Positions 49,346 through 59,768 of a DNA stretch of 64,000 nucleotides are shown here, piece after piece. How positions within the stretch are numbered: the stretch's first letter is position 1; each line of letters begins with the position of its first letter. The DNA is taken from positions 1 to 64,000 of the forward strand of contig NZ_JAEINV010000010.1 of assembly GCF_016342705.1 (NCBI RefSeq). Reading direction: 5' to 3'. The notes below the pieces were generated by a model. The model had not been told where the DNA came from, did not search any database, and was given only the letters and a program-made list of their open reading frames with translations. Source of the stretch: Lutibacter sp. Lineage in GTDB: Bacteria > Bacteroidota > Bacteroidia > Flavobacteriales > Flavobacteriaceae. Position numbers and translations under genes: made by a program.

Positions 49346-49536
49346 TGCAATTACTTCTGCAGAAACATCACCATCAACAGCATTGCAAATATCTAAGTAA
49401 TGTTTTAAAATATTTGCTGATCCAGTAATTCCTTCTTTAGCCGTAAAGATGGGTTTGTTATAACTCCATTTAAAACACCTAATGCTTATGCTTCTTTAAT
49501 TTGTTCTAAATTTGCTGTATCTATAAAAAATTTCAT
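49346..49536 (-). pseudogene. Truncated transaldolase gene at the island junction
   Basis: Read on the minus strand from ATG 49536: MKFFIDTANLEQIKEA, then an in-frame TAA, then ALGVLNGVITNPSL; a one-base deletion shifts the frame, after which AKEGITGSANILKHYLDICN and AVDGDVSAEVIA follow. These are the first ~65 residues of a TalC/Fsa-type transaldolase (normally about 215 aa). The sequence ends exactly at the attR copy. It was the last gene of the xylose operon, feeding xylulose-5-phosphate into central metabolism. Confidence 0.85.
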
Positions 49537-49621
49537 ATTATTCTTTTTTTAATTAAGTAACACGTTTTAAAATATCCTAAAACTGTGTTGCTTGTTGTTA
49601 ATTTATTTTAATGGAAAATAG

Positions 49622-51037
49622 TTATTTCTCCCAAATAGTTTCCATTTCTTCTAATGTTTTTCCTTTTGTTTCTGGTACAAATTTCCAAACCAAAATAGTG
49701 GCTAGTATTCCCATTACACCATAAATCCAATAGGCAAAACCATGATTAAAAGTTTCTACTAAATGTGTGTTTTTATCCATCATAGGAAAAGTCCAAGATA
49801 CTAAGTAGTTAGAAATCCATTGTGCTGCAACTGCAACAGCTAATGCTCGGCCTCTAATTTTATTTGGGAAAATTTCAGATAACAACACCCAACAAACAGG
49901 TCCCCAACTCATTGCAAAACTTGCCACATATAACAACATAAAAACTAAAGCCCCAATACCAACAGATTCCAAAAAGAATGTTGTTCCTAAAGCAAACATT
50001 GAAATTGCCATACCTAAAGCTCCAATAATCATCAATGGTTTTCTACCAAATTTATCAACTGTCATAATTGCTAATACTGTAAATACTAAATTAACAGCAC
50101 CTACAATAATAGTTTGTAACAAAGCTGTATCGGTTCCTGAACCCATACTTTTAAAAATCTCTGGAGCATAGTACAATACAACATTGATCCCTACAAATTG
50201 CTGAAAAACTGATAATAAAACACCAATTACAATAACCGTCATTCCAAAAGAAAATAACTTTCCTGAATGGCTTTCTACTGTATTTTGAATGTCTGCTAAA
50301 ATTTTCTTACCTTCTTGAACTCCATTAACTTTAATTAAAACATTTAATGCTTTTTCTGGTTGCGATTTTAACACCAAAGATCTTGGGGTATCTGGAACAA
50401 AGAACAACATCACTAAAAATAATGTTGCTGGAATTACTTCTGAAGCAAACATCCATCTCCAACCTACTGAATTTAACCAAGTATCATCACCTTGTTTTGC
50501 GATGTAATAGTTTACAAAATAAACGATTAACATCCCAAAAATAATAGCAAACTGATTCATTGAAACTAATTTTCCTCTGCTTTTTGCAGGTGCAATTTCT
50601 GCAATATATAAAGGAGATAGCATAGATGCCAATCCAACACCAATACCACCAATAATTCTGTAAACAATAAACACATACATAAATGTATGGTCTGCTTCTC
50701 CAATTGGTTTTAAAAACATTTCTGGCATGGAAGAACCTAATGCTGATAATAAAAATAATCCAGCCGCTAAAACTAAGCCGTTTCTACGCCCTAATTTTTT
50801 GCTAATTATACCACCTGAAATCCCTCCAATAATACAACCAATTAAGGCACTTGAAACAACAAATCCTAATCTGGCATTTGCTTCCATTTCATCCAATCCA
50901 AAGGGCAGTACAAAAAAACTTTCTAAAGAACTAACAGTTCCTGAAATAACTGCAGTATCATATCCAAAGAGAAGTCCTCCTAGAGTAGCTACAATGGTTA
51001 ATTTAAATAAATAACTAGAATTTGTTGCTGTTGCCAT
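49622..51037 (-). CDS. xylE: D-xylose:H+ (sugar porter) transporter
   Basis: 471-residue MFS permease of the sugar-porter family with 12 membrane segments. Motifs: LGGLLFGYDTAVISG (TM1), GGIISKKLGRRNGL (loop 2-3 RxGRR), RIIGGIGVGLASMLSPLYIA and EIAPAKSRGKLVSMNQFAI, VPDTPRSLV, QQFVGINVVLYYAPEIF, DKFGRKPLM, VCWVLLSEIFPNKIRGRA and VPETKGKTLEEME. The match with XylE and its position after xylA make xylose the probable substrate. It starts 13 bp after xylA and is followed by the broken transaldolase. Confidence 0.9.
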   Translation of the reverse strand: MATATNSSYLFKLTIVATLGGLLFGYDTAVISGTVSSLESFFVLPFGLDEMEANARLGFVVSSALIGCIIGGISGGIISKKLGRRNGLVLAAGLFLLSALGSSMPEMFLKPIGEADHTFMYVFIVYRIIGGIGVGLASMLSPLYIAEIAPAKSRGKLVSMNQFAIIFGMLIVYFVNYYIAKQGDDTWLNSVGWRWMFASEVIPATLFLVMLFFVPDTPRSLVLKSQPEKALNVLIKVNGVQEGKKILADIQNTVESHSGKLFSFGMTVIVIGVLLSVFQQFVGINVVLYYAPEIFKSMGSGTDTALLQTIIVGAVNLVFTVLAIMTVDKFGRKPLMIIGALGMAISMFALGTTFFLESVGIGALVFMLLYVASFAMSWGPVCWVLLSEIFPNKIRGRALAVAVAAQWISNYLVSWTFPMMDKNTHLVETFNHGFAYWIYGVMGILATILVWKFVPETKGKTLEEMETIWEK

Positions 51038-51050
51038 TACATTTTATTTA

Positions 51051-52376
51051 TTAAATATATTGGTTAATAATATTTTCAAATAACTCTTGTTTTCCACTTT
51101 GAAGTGTTAACTCACCGTTTTCTTGTGCAATTTTGTACAAATCTTGCATAGATAATTTTCCTTCTTCAAACGCTTTTCCGTTTCCTGCATCAAATGAGCT
51201 GTAACGCGCTGTTCTTAATTTGTCATAAGCAGATGAAGTAATAATTTTATCAGCAGTCAATAAAGCTCTAGCAAACGTATCTGCTCCACCAATATGCGCG
51301 TGGAATACATCTTCCATATCTGTTGAATTTCTTCTGATTTTTGCATCAAAATTAACTCCACCTCCTTGAAGACCTCCTGCTTTTAAGAAAACCAACATAG
51401 CTTCTGTAGTTTCTTGAATGTTGTTAGGGAATTGATCTGTATCCCATCCGTTTTGATAATCTCCACGGTTCGCATCTAAACTTCCTAACATTCCTGCTTT
51501 TGCAGCTGTTTCAATTTCGTGTTGAAAAGTGTGTTGTGCCAAAGTAGCGTGATTTACTTCAATATTCATTTTGAAATCGTTCTCTAAACCTTGCGCTCTT
51601 AAAAATCCGATAGCAGTAGCACAATCAAAATCATATTGATGTTTCATTGGCTCCATTGGTTTTGGCTCAATAAAGAAGTTCCCTTTAAATCCTTGTGCAC
51701 GTGCATAATCACGAGCCATTCTTAAAAATTGTCCCATATGGTCTAATTCTCTTCCCATATCAGTATTTAACAACGACATATAACCTTCACGTCCTCCCCA
51801 AAATACATAGTTTTCTCCTTCTAAAGCAATAGTTGCATCTAAGGCTAATTTAATTTGACCACCTGCTCTTGCTACAACATTAAAATCTGGATTGGTTGCA
51901 GCACCATTCATATAACGAGGGTTAGAAAAACAGTTGGCTGTTCCCCATAATAATTTAATATTATTCCCTTTTTTCTTTTCTTTTAAATACTCCGTAATAA
52001 TAGCTACTCTTTTTTCTTGCTCTGCAAAAGTTGCTCCTTCTTGAATTAAATCTGTATCGTGAAAACAGAAATAATCAAAGCCCATTTTACTAATAAATTC
52101 AAAAGCTGCATCTGCTTTATCTTTTGCTGCTTGAATTGGATCTGATGATTTATCCCAACTAAAATTTTGTGTTCCAGGTCCAAATGGATCTCCACCTTGA
52201 CCACAGAATGTATGCCAGTACGCTATTGCAAATTTAAAATGCTCACGCATTGTTTTTCCAGCCACCACCTGATCTGGGTTGTAATATTTAAATGCTAACG
52301 GATTGTCAGATTCTTTTCCTTCAAATTTAATTTCTCCAATACCTTTAAAGTATTCTTTGTTTCCTAAAATTGCCAT
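51051..52376 (-). CDS. xylA: Xylose isomerase
   Basis: Converts D-xylose to D-xylulose. 441 residues, class II length. Catalytic and metal motifs: FCFHDTDLI (catalytic His), [56 protein letters not shown] (Glu/Lys), [36 protein letters not shown]. Second gene of the operon, 40 bp downstream of xylB. Confidence 0.97.
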   Translation of the reverse strand: MAILGNKEYFKGIGEIKFEGKESDNPLAFKYYNPDQVVAGKTMREHFKFAIAYWHTFCGQGGDPFGPGTQNFSWDKSSDPIQAAKDKADAAFEFISKMGFDYFCFHDTDLIQEGATFAEQEKRVAIITEYLKEKKKGNNIKLLWGTANCFSNPRYMNGAATNPDFNVVARAGGQIKLALDATIALEGENYVFWGGREGYMSLLNTDMGRELDHMGQFLRMARDYARAQGFKGNFFIEPKPMEPMKHQYDFDCATAIGFLRAQGLENDFKMNIEVNHATLAQHTFQHEIETAAKAGMLGSLDANRGDYQNGWDTDQFPNNIQETTEAMLVFLKAGGLQGGGVNFDAKIRRNSTDMEDVFHAHIGGADTFARALLTADKIITSSAYDKLRTARYSSFDAGNGKAFEEGKLSMQDLYKIAQENGELTLQSGKQELFENIINQYI

Positions 52377-52416
52377 TGTAATTATTTTATGTTATTTTAT
52401 TATTTATTTCTTCTAT

Positions 52417-53901
52417 TTATTTTACACTCAAAATGAGTTCTAACTCTTTTTTCCAATTTTGGTATGCTTTTAAATATGGTTCCTTATCTTTAAAAGGCAT
52501 AAAAGTCATTACATGATCGTTTTCCATAATTAAGTTTCCATAGCTTTCAAAATCTCCTTTATGTAAACCTGATGCACGTGCAGCTCCTATTGCTCCTGTA
52601 GTATTGTAAATTTCAATTTCATGCTGAATTAATGTTGCAACTGTATTTGCAAAAATTTCCGAACGAAATAAATTATCATTACCAGCACGCATTACCTGAA
52701 CATTAATACCATCAGATTTTAAAATTTCCATTCCATAAACAAATGAAAAAGCAATACCTTCTAAGGCGGCTCTACAAATATGTCCTTTGTGATGATTGTT
52801 TAAATTAACATTTACTAAACGAGTTCCAATTTCTAAATTATTTAACATTCTTTCCGCTCCGTTTCCAAATGGAAGCATACAAATACCATCCGATCCAACT
52901 GGTATTTCAGAAGCTAAGTTGTTCATTTCTTCGTAAGAATTTACTGCTAAATTATTAAGTAACCATCTGTACTGAATTCCAGCTCCGTTAATGTTTAATA
53001 ATTTTCCAATACGCGGTGTAGATTTAGTATAATTAACGTGTGCAAAATTATTAACTCTTGTACTTTCTTTTCTCGATAAATTTTCAGTTACAGCGTATAC
53101 CACTCCAGATGTTCCACCTGTTGCAGCTATTTCTCCAGGATTAAATACATTTAAAGCTAACGCATTGTTTGGCTGATCTCCTGCTCTGTACAGTATTGGG
53201 GTTCCTGCTGCTAAACCACATTCCTGCTCTCCTTTTTTGCTTACAACAGATTGTTCTCCAAAAGTTGGGACAATATTTGGTAGCAATGATTGATCAATCC
53301 CATATTTTTCTAATAAAAAATCGGCTACTGTATCGTTTTTAAAATCCCAAAAAATACCTTCAGACAAACCTGAAATAGTTGTATTTATGGTGTCTGAAAA
53401 CTTATAAGCAATAAAATCACCCGGCAACATAAATTTATATATTCTCTTATAAATTTCTGGTTCATTTTCTTTTACCCATTTTAATTTTGAGGCCGTAAAA
53501 TTGGCTGGAGAATTTAACAAATGTGACGTGCATTTTTCCTTGCCAATTTCTTCAAACGCATTATGGCCAATTTCTACAGCTCTACTATCACACCAAATAA
53601 TGCTTTTTCTTAAAGGCTTTCCATCTTTATCAACAATTACTAATCCGTGCATTTGATAAGCAATTCCAATACCTTTAATTTGTGTTCTAGATATATTATA
53701 CGTTTTTTTTAATCTCTCAATGGCTTTACAAATATATTGCCACCATTCTTCTGGTTTTTGTTCTGCCCAGCCATTTTTTAATGCGAGCATACTCATTTCT
53801 TTTTCTGGCTCTTGTACAACTCCAATGCTTTTTCCTGTTGAAATTTCAACAAGTGCTGCCTTGATAGATGAACTTCCTAAATCAAATCCGATGTAATACA
53901 T
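52417..53901 (-). CDS. xylB: Xylulokinase (FGGY family)
   Basis: Phosphorylates D-xylulose to xylulose-5-phosphate. 494 residues; FGGY kinase with YYIGFDLGSSSIKAALVEIS (phosphate 1), MHGLVIVDKDGKPLRKSIIW plus CDSRA (substrate region), AGDQPNNALALNVFNPGEIA, ATGGTSGVVYAV (phosphate 2), and RAGNDNLFRSEIFANTVATL near the C-terminus. It lies 4 bp from the regulator gene and is transcribed with it. Confidence 0.93.
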   Translation of the reverse strand: MYYIGFDLGSSSIKAALVEISTGKSIGVVQEPEKEMSMLALKNGWAEQKPEEWWQYICKAIERLKKTYNISRTQIKGIGIAYQMHGLVIVDKDGKPLRKSIIWCDSRAVEIGHNAFEEIGKEKCTSHLLNSPANFTASKLKWVKENEPEIYKRIYKFMLPGDFIAYKFSDTINTTISGLSEGIFWDFKNDTVADFLLEKYGIDQSLLPNIVPTFGEQSVVSKKGEQECGLAAGTPILYRAGDQPNNALALNVFNPGEIAATGGTSGVVYAVTENLSRKESTRVNNFAHVNYTKSTPRIGKLLNINGAGIQYRWLLNNLAVNSYEEMNNLASEIPVGSDGICMLPFGNGAERMLNNLEIGTRLVNVNLNNHHKGHICRAALEGIAFSFVYGMEILKSDGINVQVMRAGNDNLFRSEIFANTVATLIQHEIEIYNTTGAIGAARASGLHKGDFESYGNLIMENDHVMTFMPFKDKEPYLKAYQNWKKELELILSVK

Positions 53902-53905
53902 AATT

Positions 53906-54904
53906 CTATAATGATTCTCTAATTGTTAATTTTGTAGGTACGTAATATTGCATTCTCTTATCTTGGTTAATAAATTCTGCCGCTTTGGTTCCTAATTCTT
54001 TAAAATCAGTTGAAACAACTGTAATTCCTTTGTAAATAAATTTCTTCATGGGTGTTTCGTTGTAGGATAAAAACCCTACATCAACTCCCGGCTCATAATC
54101 CTTTTCTCTACATTGCTCTAAAAAACTACCTAAAACTCTATCACTTACACTTATATACGCCGTATGTTTTTCAATAATAAAATCCTTTGGATTGGTTAGA
54201 ATTTGATATTTAATCTTCTCTTCTTTACAAAAACGCTCAAAATATTGAACAGATTCAATTGGGTGATTTGTAAATGTTGGATATAAGAATTTTACTTCTT
54301 TGTATTTTTTAAAAAGATTTACGGCTTCATTTAGAACGTCTCCAAAAGCTTTTCCAAAATCTTGAAAAATATAATTACACCCTTCTGAAGCACAAATATT
54401 CCAATCTATTAATAACAATTTTTCTGTGTTTATTTTTGTTAAAACCTCTGGAACTGAAGCGTGATCAAAACCCATTACAACATATTTATAATATTTACCT
54501 ACACTGTTATTAATAATAGTTTTGAAATTGTCAATATTATAATGATGAAATTGTATATCCGTTATTATATTGTCTGGTAAATTATTTGTAAATGAATGAT
54601 ACAATACCTCTTTATAAGCTTTAAAAGTATCTAGAACCAATAAAATTTTACGGGTATCACTCGCAACATAGTAACCTTTATTTGGTACAGAATCTATAAC
54701 TCCATTTTCCTTTAGAATAGAATATGCCTTAAAAATGGTATCTCTAGATATTTTATGAGCTTTACAAATACTATTTACGGAAGGCAGCAAATCCCCTACT
54801 TCAATATTTTTCTTTGAAATAGCATCGTTTATTGAATTTACTATCTGTTGATATTTTGGGATATCGCTTTTATGCTGAATACTGATTGTAAAGTTATTTT
54901 TCAT
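53906..54904 (-). CDS. GntR-family xylose-operon regulator (GntR HTH + sugar-binding domain)
   Basis: 332 residues. N-terminal GntR winged helix: PKYQQIVNSINDAISKKNIE, VGDLLPSVNSICKAHKISRD, TIFKAYSILKENGVIDSVPN and KGYYV. The rest (about 85-332) is a LacI/periplasmic-binding-protein-like effector domain (KILLVLDTFKAYKEVLYHSF, VVMGFDHASVPEVLTKI, GITVVSTDFKELGTKAAEFI). This pairing is the usual xylose/arabinose regulator of Bacteroidetes. As first gene of the operon it probably autoregulates with xylose or xylulose as effector. Confidence 0.87.
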   Translation of the reverse strand: MKNNFTISIQHKSDIPKYQQIVNSINDAISKKNIEVGDLLPSVNSICKAHKISRDTIFKAYSILKENGVIDSVPNKGYYVASDTRKILLVLDTFKAYKEVLYHSFTNNLPDNIITDIQFHHYNIDNFKTIINNSVGKYYKYVVMGFDHASVPEVLTKINTEKLLLIDWNICASEGCNYIFQDFGKAFGDVLNEAVNLFKKYKEVKFLYPTFTNHPIESVQYFERFCKEEKIKYQILTNPKDFIIEKHTAYISVSDRVLGSFLEQCREKDYEPGVDVGFLSYNETPMKKFIYKGITVVSTDFKELGTKAAEFINQDKRMQYYVPTKLTIRESL

Positions 54905-55387
54905 TTTACCGATCTGTTCTGTTGTGGTATGTAAAACTAATAAAAATTAATTATAAAACAATACACAATTATCTATAAAACAGAAAATATTAAAAATGAA
55001 ACGCTTAATTTTTCAAAAAATATAACCTATTGATTAATCTAATCTATAAGGTTTTATGTAGTAATTATAAGTTTTTACTATTTGAAATAAGTAACTTTTA
55101 AAGCAAATATTCAACATAAAAAAATTTAGTTTTTAAAATTAAAAATGAAAATACATGACGCCCTTTCTAGCTAATAATTACTTTAAAAATTTTTGTATTT
55201 ATAACTTAATGCCAGCAACAATAAGCCAAAGCACTTCATAAAAGCTAAAAAAATTTATGAAAATTACACTTTTTTTCAATTTCCTGATAAAAGTCATAGA
55301 TTACCTTAACAAATACAGATACTTTTACATCATAATTCAATTACTTAATCAGTTTAAGTAATGTTTTTGATTTTTTTAGTTAGTAGT
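54905..55387. other. Intergenic region upstream of the xylose operon
   Basis: 483 bp without a gene. Near the regulator start CTGTTCTGTTGTGGT and, 55 bp on, AAAACAGAAAAT could hold operator half-sites. A perfect 9-bp hairpin ATTACTTAA / TTAAGTAAT (55340-55362) followed by T-rich sequence looks like a plus-strand terminator although no gene feeding it is seen. Confidence 0.45.
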
Positions 55388-55424
55388 AAAAAAAAAGAGA
55401 ATTCGCCCGAATTCTCTTTTTTTT
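55388..55424 (-). terminator. Terminator of the CBM48 gene
   Basis: AAAAAGAGAATTCG / CGAATTCTCTTTTT with a 2-nt gap at the loop and long A/T runs; 20 bp past the stop. Confidence 0.85.
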
Positions 55425-55443
55425 ATTTTTAACTATATTGTTT

Positions 55444-55755
55444 TTAAACTATTACAACAGAATTCTCCTCTGCTCCAATTCCACTGCTCACATATTTATC
55501 TGCTTCCCAATCATTTTCCCACTGCTCACCATCTAATAAATACTTAAACTGATATTCTTTTTCAGTTTCTAAATCAACAGTAACTTTAAAAGTTCCGTTT
55601 TTAAATTTTGTTAACTCTATAGCTTCTTTAGATTTCCAATCGTTAAAATCACCTAATAGCTCCACCTTGTTTGCTCCTTTTGCTTCTTCCTCTGAAATTA
55701 AAAAAGTTACCTTACAAACTGGTTTACTTTTCAAAAACTGCTTCTTTAAACTCAT
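55444..55755 (-). CDS. Small CBM48/AMPK-beta-like glycogen-binding domain protein
   Basis: 103 residues forming a single isoamylase N-terminal-like (early Ig-like) domain: CKVTFLISEEEAKGANKVEL, LGDFNDWKSKEAIELTKFKN, GTFKVTVDLETEKEYQFKYL, LDGEQWENDWEADKY. The GDFNDW and YQFKYLLDGEQW blocks mark starch/glycogen-binding CBM48. No catalytic domain is attached. It stands alone with its own terminator; a role as a glycogen-associated adaptor is inferred. Confidence 0.87.
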   Translation of the reverse strand: MSLKKQFLKSKPVCKVTFLISEEEAKGANKVELLGDFNDWKSKEAIELTKFKNGTFKVTVDLETEKEYQFKYLLDGEQWENDWEADKYVSSGIGAEENSVVIV

Positions 55756-56068
55756 AACTAAATTTGTTAAAATTAATTGTACAAATTTGCACTAAAAAAA
55801 AACTAAATTCAACAACAATTTTTTCACTTTTATATTCTATATTAACTTCGAAAACGTTTTAGATACATTTTTAATATCAATTTAACATATTATATTATTT
55901 AAATACTTCATAATCAAAACATAAGGAATTTCAAATTAGACACTTTATTAAATTATATGCATATTTTACTCATAATTAGTACTTTAAAAAACGAAATATT
56001 CAATTTTATTGTATGATTCTATTAAAATAATCAATAACTTTATAAAAGAAAACCAAAACAAACTATTT
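55756..56068. other. Divergent intergenic region
   Basis: 313 bp between the CBM48 gene and the carboxylase operon; AT-rich. The dyad GTGCAAATTTGTAC (minus strand, 55781-55794) lies just upstream of the CBM48 gene. No clear TAnnTTTG box for the plus-strand operon. Confidence 0.4.
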
Positions 56069-56554
56069 ATGGAAAGTAATTTTAAAGTGCAGGTAAATGA
56101 AACTTTAGAATATGATTTTAATGATTCAGATAGTGAGAATTTAGATATTGTAAAACTTTCCGAATCTAAATTTCACGTTTTGCAAAACAAAACATCCTAT
56201 AATGTTGCCATAGAAAAGACTGATTTCTATTTAAAAGAATACATTATTTCTGTAAACTCCAACAGCTATCAAGTCAAAATTTCAAATCAATTAGATGTAC
56301 TTATTAAAAAAATGGGTTTTCACAAGGGAGCTTCCAAAAAAGTAAACGACATTAAAGCGCCAATGCCTGGCATTATTCTAAGTGTTCTGGTCAAGGAAAA
56401 TCAACAAGTTAAAGAAGGTGAAACGCTTTTAATTCTTGAAGCTATGAAAATGGAAAATGCCATCACTTGTCCAAAAGATGCAATCATTAAAAACATTACA
56501 ATATCTGTAAATCAAACTGTTGATAAAGGTCAACTTTTAATTGAACTAGCCTAA
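56069..56554 (+). CDS. Biotin carboxyl carrier subunit of an acyl-CoA carboxylase
   Basis: 161 residues from ATG 56069 (MESNFKVQVNETLEYDFN); an upstream TTG start at 56009 is possible but adds a segment without homology. The C-terminal biotinyl domain: DIKAPMPGIILSVLVKENQQ, VKEGETLLILEAMKMENAIT with the biotinylated Lys in EAMKM. The N-terminal part is the short domain seen in Bacteroidetes acyl-CoA carboxylases. It carries CO2 as carboxybiotin between the two enzymes encoded next. Confidence 0.9.
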   Translation: MESNFKVQVNETLEYDFNDSDSENLDIVKLSESKFHVLQNKTSYNVAIEKTDFYLKEYIISVNSNSYQVKISNQLDVLIKKMGFHKGASKKVNDIKAPMPGIILSVLVKENQQVKEGETLLILEAMKMENAITCPKDAIIKNITISVNQTVDKGQLLIELA

Positions 56555-56590
56555 TAATTATTCAAACTTCCTATAAAAATACCTTTCCAT

Positions 56591-58033
56591 ATGAAAAAAA
56601 TATTAATTGCAAATAGAGGAGAAATAGCTATTAGGGTTATGAAAACAGCAAAAAAAATGGGAATTAAAACTGTTGCTGTATATTCTGAAGCTGATAGAAA
56701 TGCACCTCACGTTCGTTTTGCCGATGAAGCTGTTTACATTGGTGAAGCTCCTTCAAACAAATCGTACCTTGTTGGAGATCGAATAATTGATGAAGCAAAA
56801 AAATTAAATGTTGATGCTATTCATCCTGGTTATGGCTTTTTAAGTGAAAATGCAAATTTTGCCGAACAAGTAGAAAAAAGTGGTATAATTTTTATCGGTC
56901 CAAAATCTGACGCTATTAGAATAATGGGAAGTAAATTGGCAGCTAAAGAAGCTGTAAAATCTTACAACATTCCAATGGTTCCGGGAGTAGACAGAGCTGT
57001 AACTGATCCTAAAGAAGCCATTGAAATTGCTAAAAAAATAGGATTTCCAATTTTAATAAAAGCCTCAGCAGGTGGTGGTGGAAAAGGAATGCGAACAGTT
57101 GAAAATGAAACTGATTTAGAAATACAAATGAAACGGGCAATTAGTGAAGCTATCTCAGCTTTTGGAGATGGTTCCGTGTTTGTTGAAAAATATATTTCAT
57201 CACCTCGACATATTGAAATTCAAATTTTAGCTGACAGTTTTGGAAATACACTTCATTTTTTTGAGAGAGAATGCAGCATACAACGTCGTCACCAAAAAGT
57301 AATAGAAGAAGCACCTTCCTCAATCTTAACTCCAGAAATACGAACAAAAATGGGAGAAGCAGCTATTAAAGTTGCTAAATCTTGCAACTATATAGGCGCT
57401 GGAACTGTTGAGTTTTTAATGGATGCCGATTTAAACTTTTATTTTCTAGAAATGAATACTAGATTGCAGGTAGAACATCCTGTAACTGAATTAATTACTG
57501 GTTTTGATTTAGTTGAACTTCAAATTAAAATTGCAAGAGGAGAGAAATTATTAATAAAACAAGAGGACTTAAAAATTAATGGACACGCATTAGAACTAAG
57601 AGTTTATGCAGAAGATTCAATGAATAATTTTTTACCTAGTGTAGGTAAATTAAGTGTGTACCAATTACCTGTTGGCAAAGGAATTAGAGTAGATAATGGG
57701 TTTGAAGCAGGAATGGACATTCCTATTTATTACGATCCAATGCTTTCAAAATTAATAACATACGGAAAAACAAGAAAGGAAGCAATTGAACTAATGATTG
57801 ATGCAATTGATAATTACAAAATTGTTGGTGCTAAAACTACACTTCCGTTTGGAAAATTTGTATGCAACCATGAAGCTTTTAGATCTGGAAATTTTGATAC
57901 TCATTTTGTTAAAAATTATTATTCAGCAGCTAAACTTCAAAAAGAAATTGAAGCAGAAGCTAAAATTGCAGCATCTGTTGCTCTTAAACTATACCTTGAT
58001 GAGCAAAAATTACTAAAAACACCATTAACCTAA
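56591..58033 (+). CDS. Biotin carboxylase subunit of an acyl-CoA carboxylase
   Basis: 480 residues, ATP-grasp enzyme that carboxylates biotin. KKILIANRGEIAIRVMKTAK, HPGYGFLSENANFAE, ILIKASAGGGGKGMRTVENE (ATP loop), RECSIQRRHQKVIEEAPSS, FLEMNTRLQVEHPVTELITG (catalytic Glu/Arg/Glu) and a C-terminal domain with LPSVGKLSVYQLPVGKGIRV. The context with a carboxyltransferase of the PCC type makes this part of a propionyl- or acetyl-CoA carboxylase rather than classic AccC. Confidence 0.93.
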   Translation: MKKILIANRGEIAIRVMKTAKKMGIKTVAVYSEADRNAPHVRFADEAVYIGEAPSNKSYLVGDRIIDEAKKLNVDAIHPGYGFLSENANFAEQVEKSGIIFIGPKSDAIRIMGSKLAAKEAVKSYNIPMVPGVDRAVTDPKEAIEIAKKIGFPILIKASAGGGGKGMRTVENETDLEIQMKRAISEAISAFGDGSVFVEKYISSPRHIEIQILADSFGNTLHFFERECSIQRRHQKVIEEAPSSILTPEIRTKMGEAAIKVAKSCNYIGAGTVEFLMDADLNFYFLEMNTRLQVEHPVTELITGFDLVELQIKIARGEKLLIKQEDLKINGHALELRVYAEDSMNNFLPSVGKLSVYQLPVGKGIRVDNGFEAGMDIPIYYDPMLSKLITYGKTRKEAIELMIDAIDNYKIVGAKTTLPFGKFVCNHEAFRSGNFDTHFVKNYYSAAKLQKEIEAEAKIAASVALKLYLDEQKLLKTPLT

Positions 58034-58051
58034 TTAAAAAATTGCAGTAAT

Positions 58052-59593
58052 ATGGAATCAAAAATTGATAAATTAAACAATAAAATTGCATTGGCATATT
58101 TAGGCGGTGGAGAAGAAAGAATAAAAAAACAACACGCAAAATATAAATTAACTGCCAGAGAACGTATCAATTATTTATTAGATGAAAATTCGTTTGAAGA
58201 AATGGGTGCTTTAGCAACTCATAGATGTACTGATTTTGGTATGGAGAATCAACTTTTTTTTGGTGACGGTGTTGTAACTGGTTATGGCACAATTAATGGC
58301 CGATTAATTTATGTATTTGCACAAGATTTTACTGTATTTGGTGGCGCATTATCAAAATCTCATGCTGAAAAAATTTGCAACATTATGGACCAAGCAGTTA
58401 AAGTAGGAGCTCCCGTAATTGGCTTGAACGATTCGGGTGGTGCAAGAATTCAAGAAGGTGTGAGTTCTCTTGGTGGTTATGCAGATATTTTCTTTAGAAA
58501 TGTACAAGCTTCAGGTGTAATTCCACAACTTTCAGCAATAATGGGACCTTGTGCCGGCGGTGCAGTTTATTCACCAGCTATGACCGATTTTACCATTATG
58601 GTTGAAGAAACAAGCTATATGTTTGTCACGGGGCCGAACGTTGTAAAAACAGTAACAAATGAAGAAGTTACATCAGAAGAATTAGGCGGGGCAAGTACAC
58701 ATTCAACAAAATCTGGAGTAACCCATTTAACAGCTGCTAACGATATAGAATGTTTAAATGATTTAAAAAAACTACTTAGTTATATTCCTCAAAATAATAA
58801 AGAAACTACACGTAAAATTCCTTATCAATTAAATGAAGAACTTCGTGAAGGACTGGAAAATATAGTTCCAGAAGACACTCATAAACCTTATGATATGCAT
58901 CTTGTTATTAAAGGAATTATTGATGAAGATTCCCTTTTTGAAATTCATAAAGATTTTGCGGAAAATATAATTGTTGGATTTGCAAGGCTTGCTGGAAGAA
59001 GTATTGGAATAGTCGCAAATCAACCATTACAATTGGCAGGATGTTTAGATGTAAACAGTTCTATTAAAGCTGCGCGTTTTACTCGTTTTTGCGATTGTTT
59101 TAATATTCCTCTTTTAGTTTTAGTTGATGTTCCTGGATTTTTACCTGGAACAGACCAAGAATGGAATGGCATTATAAAAAATGGCGCAAAATTATTATAT
59201 GCATTAAGTGAAGCAACTGTGCCAAGAATTACTGTTATAACCAGAAAAGCTTATGGTGGTGCTTATGATGTTATGAATTCTAAACACATTGGTGCAGACA
59301 TGAATTTTGCTTGGCCAACTGCTGAAATTGCAGTAATGGGAGCTAAAGGAGCCGCTGAAATTATCTTTAAAAAAGAAATAAAAGAAGCAGAAAATCCTGA
59401 AGAAAAATTGAAAGAAAAAGAAGCAGAATATGCGGATAAATTTGCTGATCCTTACAGGGCGGCACGACGTGGTTTTATTGATGAAGTAATTCATCCAAAA
59501 AATACTCGAAGAAAATTAATAAAAGCCTTTCAGATGCTGGAAGGTAAAGATATTGTTCGCCCAAACAGAAAACACGGAAATATTCCTTTATAA
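58052..59593 (+). CDS. Acyl-CoA carboxylase carboxyltransferase subunit (PccB/MmdA type)
   Basis: 513 residues with N- and C-terminal crotonase-fold carboxyltransferase domains: [100 protein letters not shown]; then C-terminal [40 protein letters not shown] and AFAWPTAE-like [20 protein letters not shown]. Moves CO2 from biotin to propionyl-CoA (probable) giving methylmalonyl-CoA. The membrane subunits of a sodium-pumping decarboxylase are absent, so a carboxylase is favoured. Confidence 0.92.
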   Translation: MESKIDKLNNKIALAYLGGGEERIKKQHAKYKLTARERINYLLDENSFEEMGALATHRCTDFGMENQLFFGDGVVTGYGTINGRLIYVFAQDFTVFGGALSKSHAEKICNIMDQAVKVGAPVIGLNDSGGARIQEGVSSLGGYADIFFRNVQASGVIPQLSAIMGPCAGGAVYSPAMTDFTIMVEETSYMFVTGPNVVKTVTNEEVTSEELGGASTHSTKSGVTHLTAANDIECLNDLKKLLSYIPQNNKETTRKIPYQLNEELREGLENIVPEDTHKPYDMHLVIKGIIDEDSLFEIHKDFAENIIVGFARLAGRSIGIVANQPLQLAGCLDVNSSIKAARFTRFCDCFNIPLLVLVDVPGFLPGTDQEWNGIIKNGAKLLYALSEATVPRITVITRKAYGGAYDVMNSKHIGADMNFAWPTAEIAVMGAKGAAEIIFKKEIKEAENPEEKLKEKEAEYADKFADPYRAARRGFIDEVIHPKNTRRKLIKAFQMLEGKDIVRPNRKHGNIPL

Positions 59594-59605
59594 ATTATGT
59601 TTAAA

Positions 59606-59643
59606 ACAAAAAAATCTCAAATTAAATTTGAGATTTTTTTTGT
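59606..59643 (+). terminator. Terminator of the acyl-CoA carboxylase operon
   Basis: AAATCTCAAAT / ATTTGAGATTT within a longer A/T stem, 3-nt loop, T-run; 13 bp after the stop. Confidence 0.88.
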
Positions 59644-59768
59644 TTGTAAGTATTATTACCTTTTTTCGTCTAAAATTGAAAGAGTTACATCTTTTTCATT
59701 TTTAATTTACAATGTTCTTTTGGTTAGGTAACTCTTTGGAAAAGTCGGTATGTAAATACTGACTTTTT

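Noticed and set aside
56009-56068. TTG start for the biotin carrier gene
   Set aside because: Adds 20 residues without family similarity; ATG 56069 is preferred.
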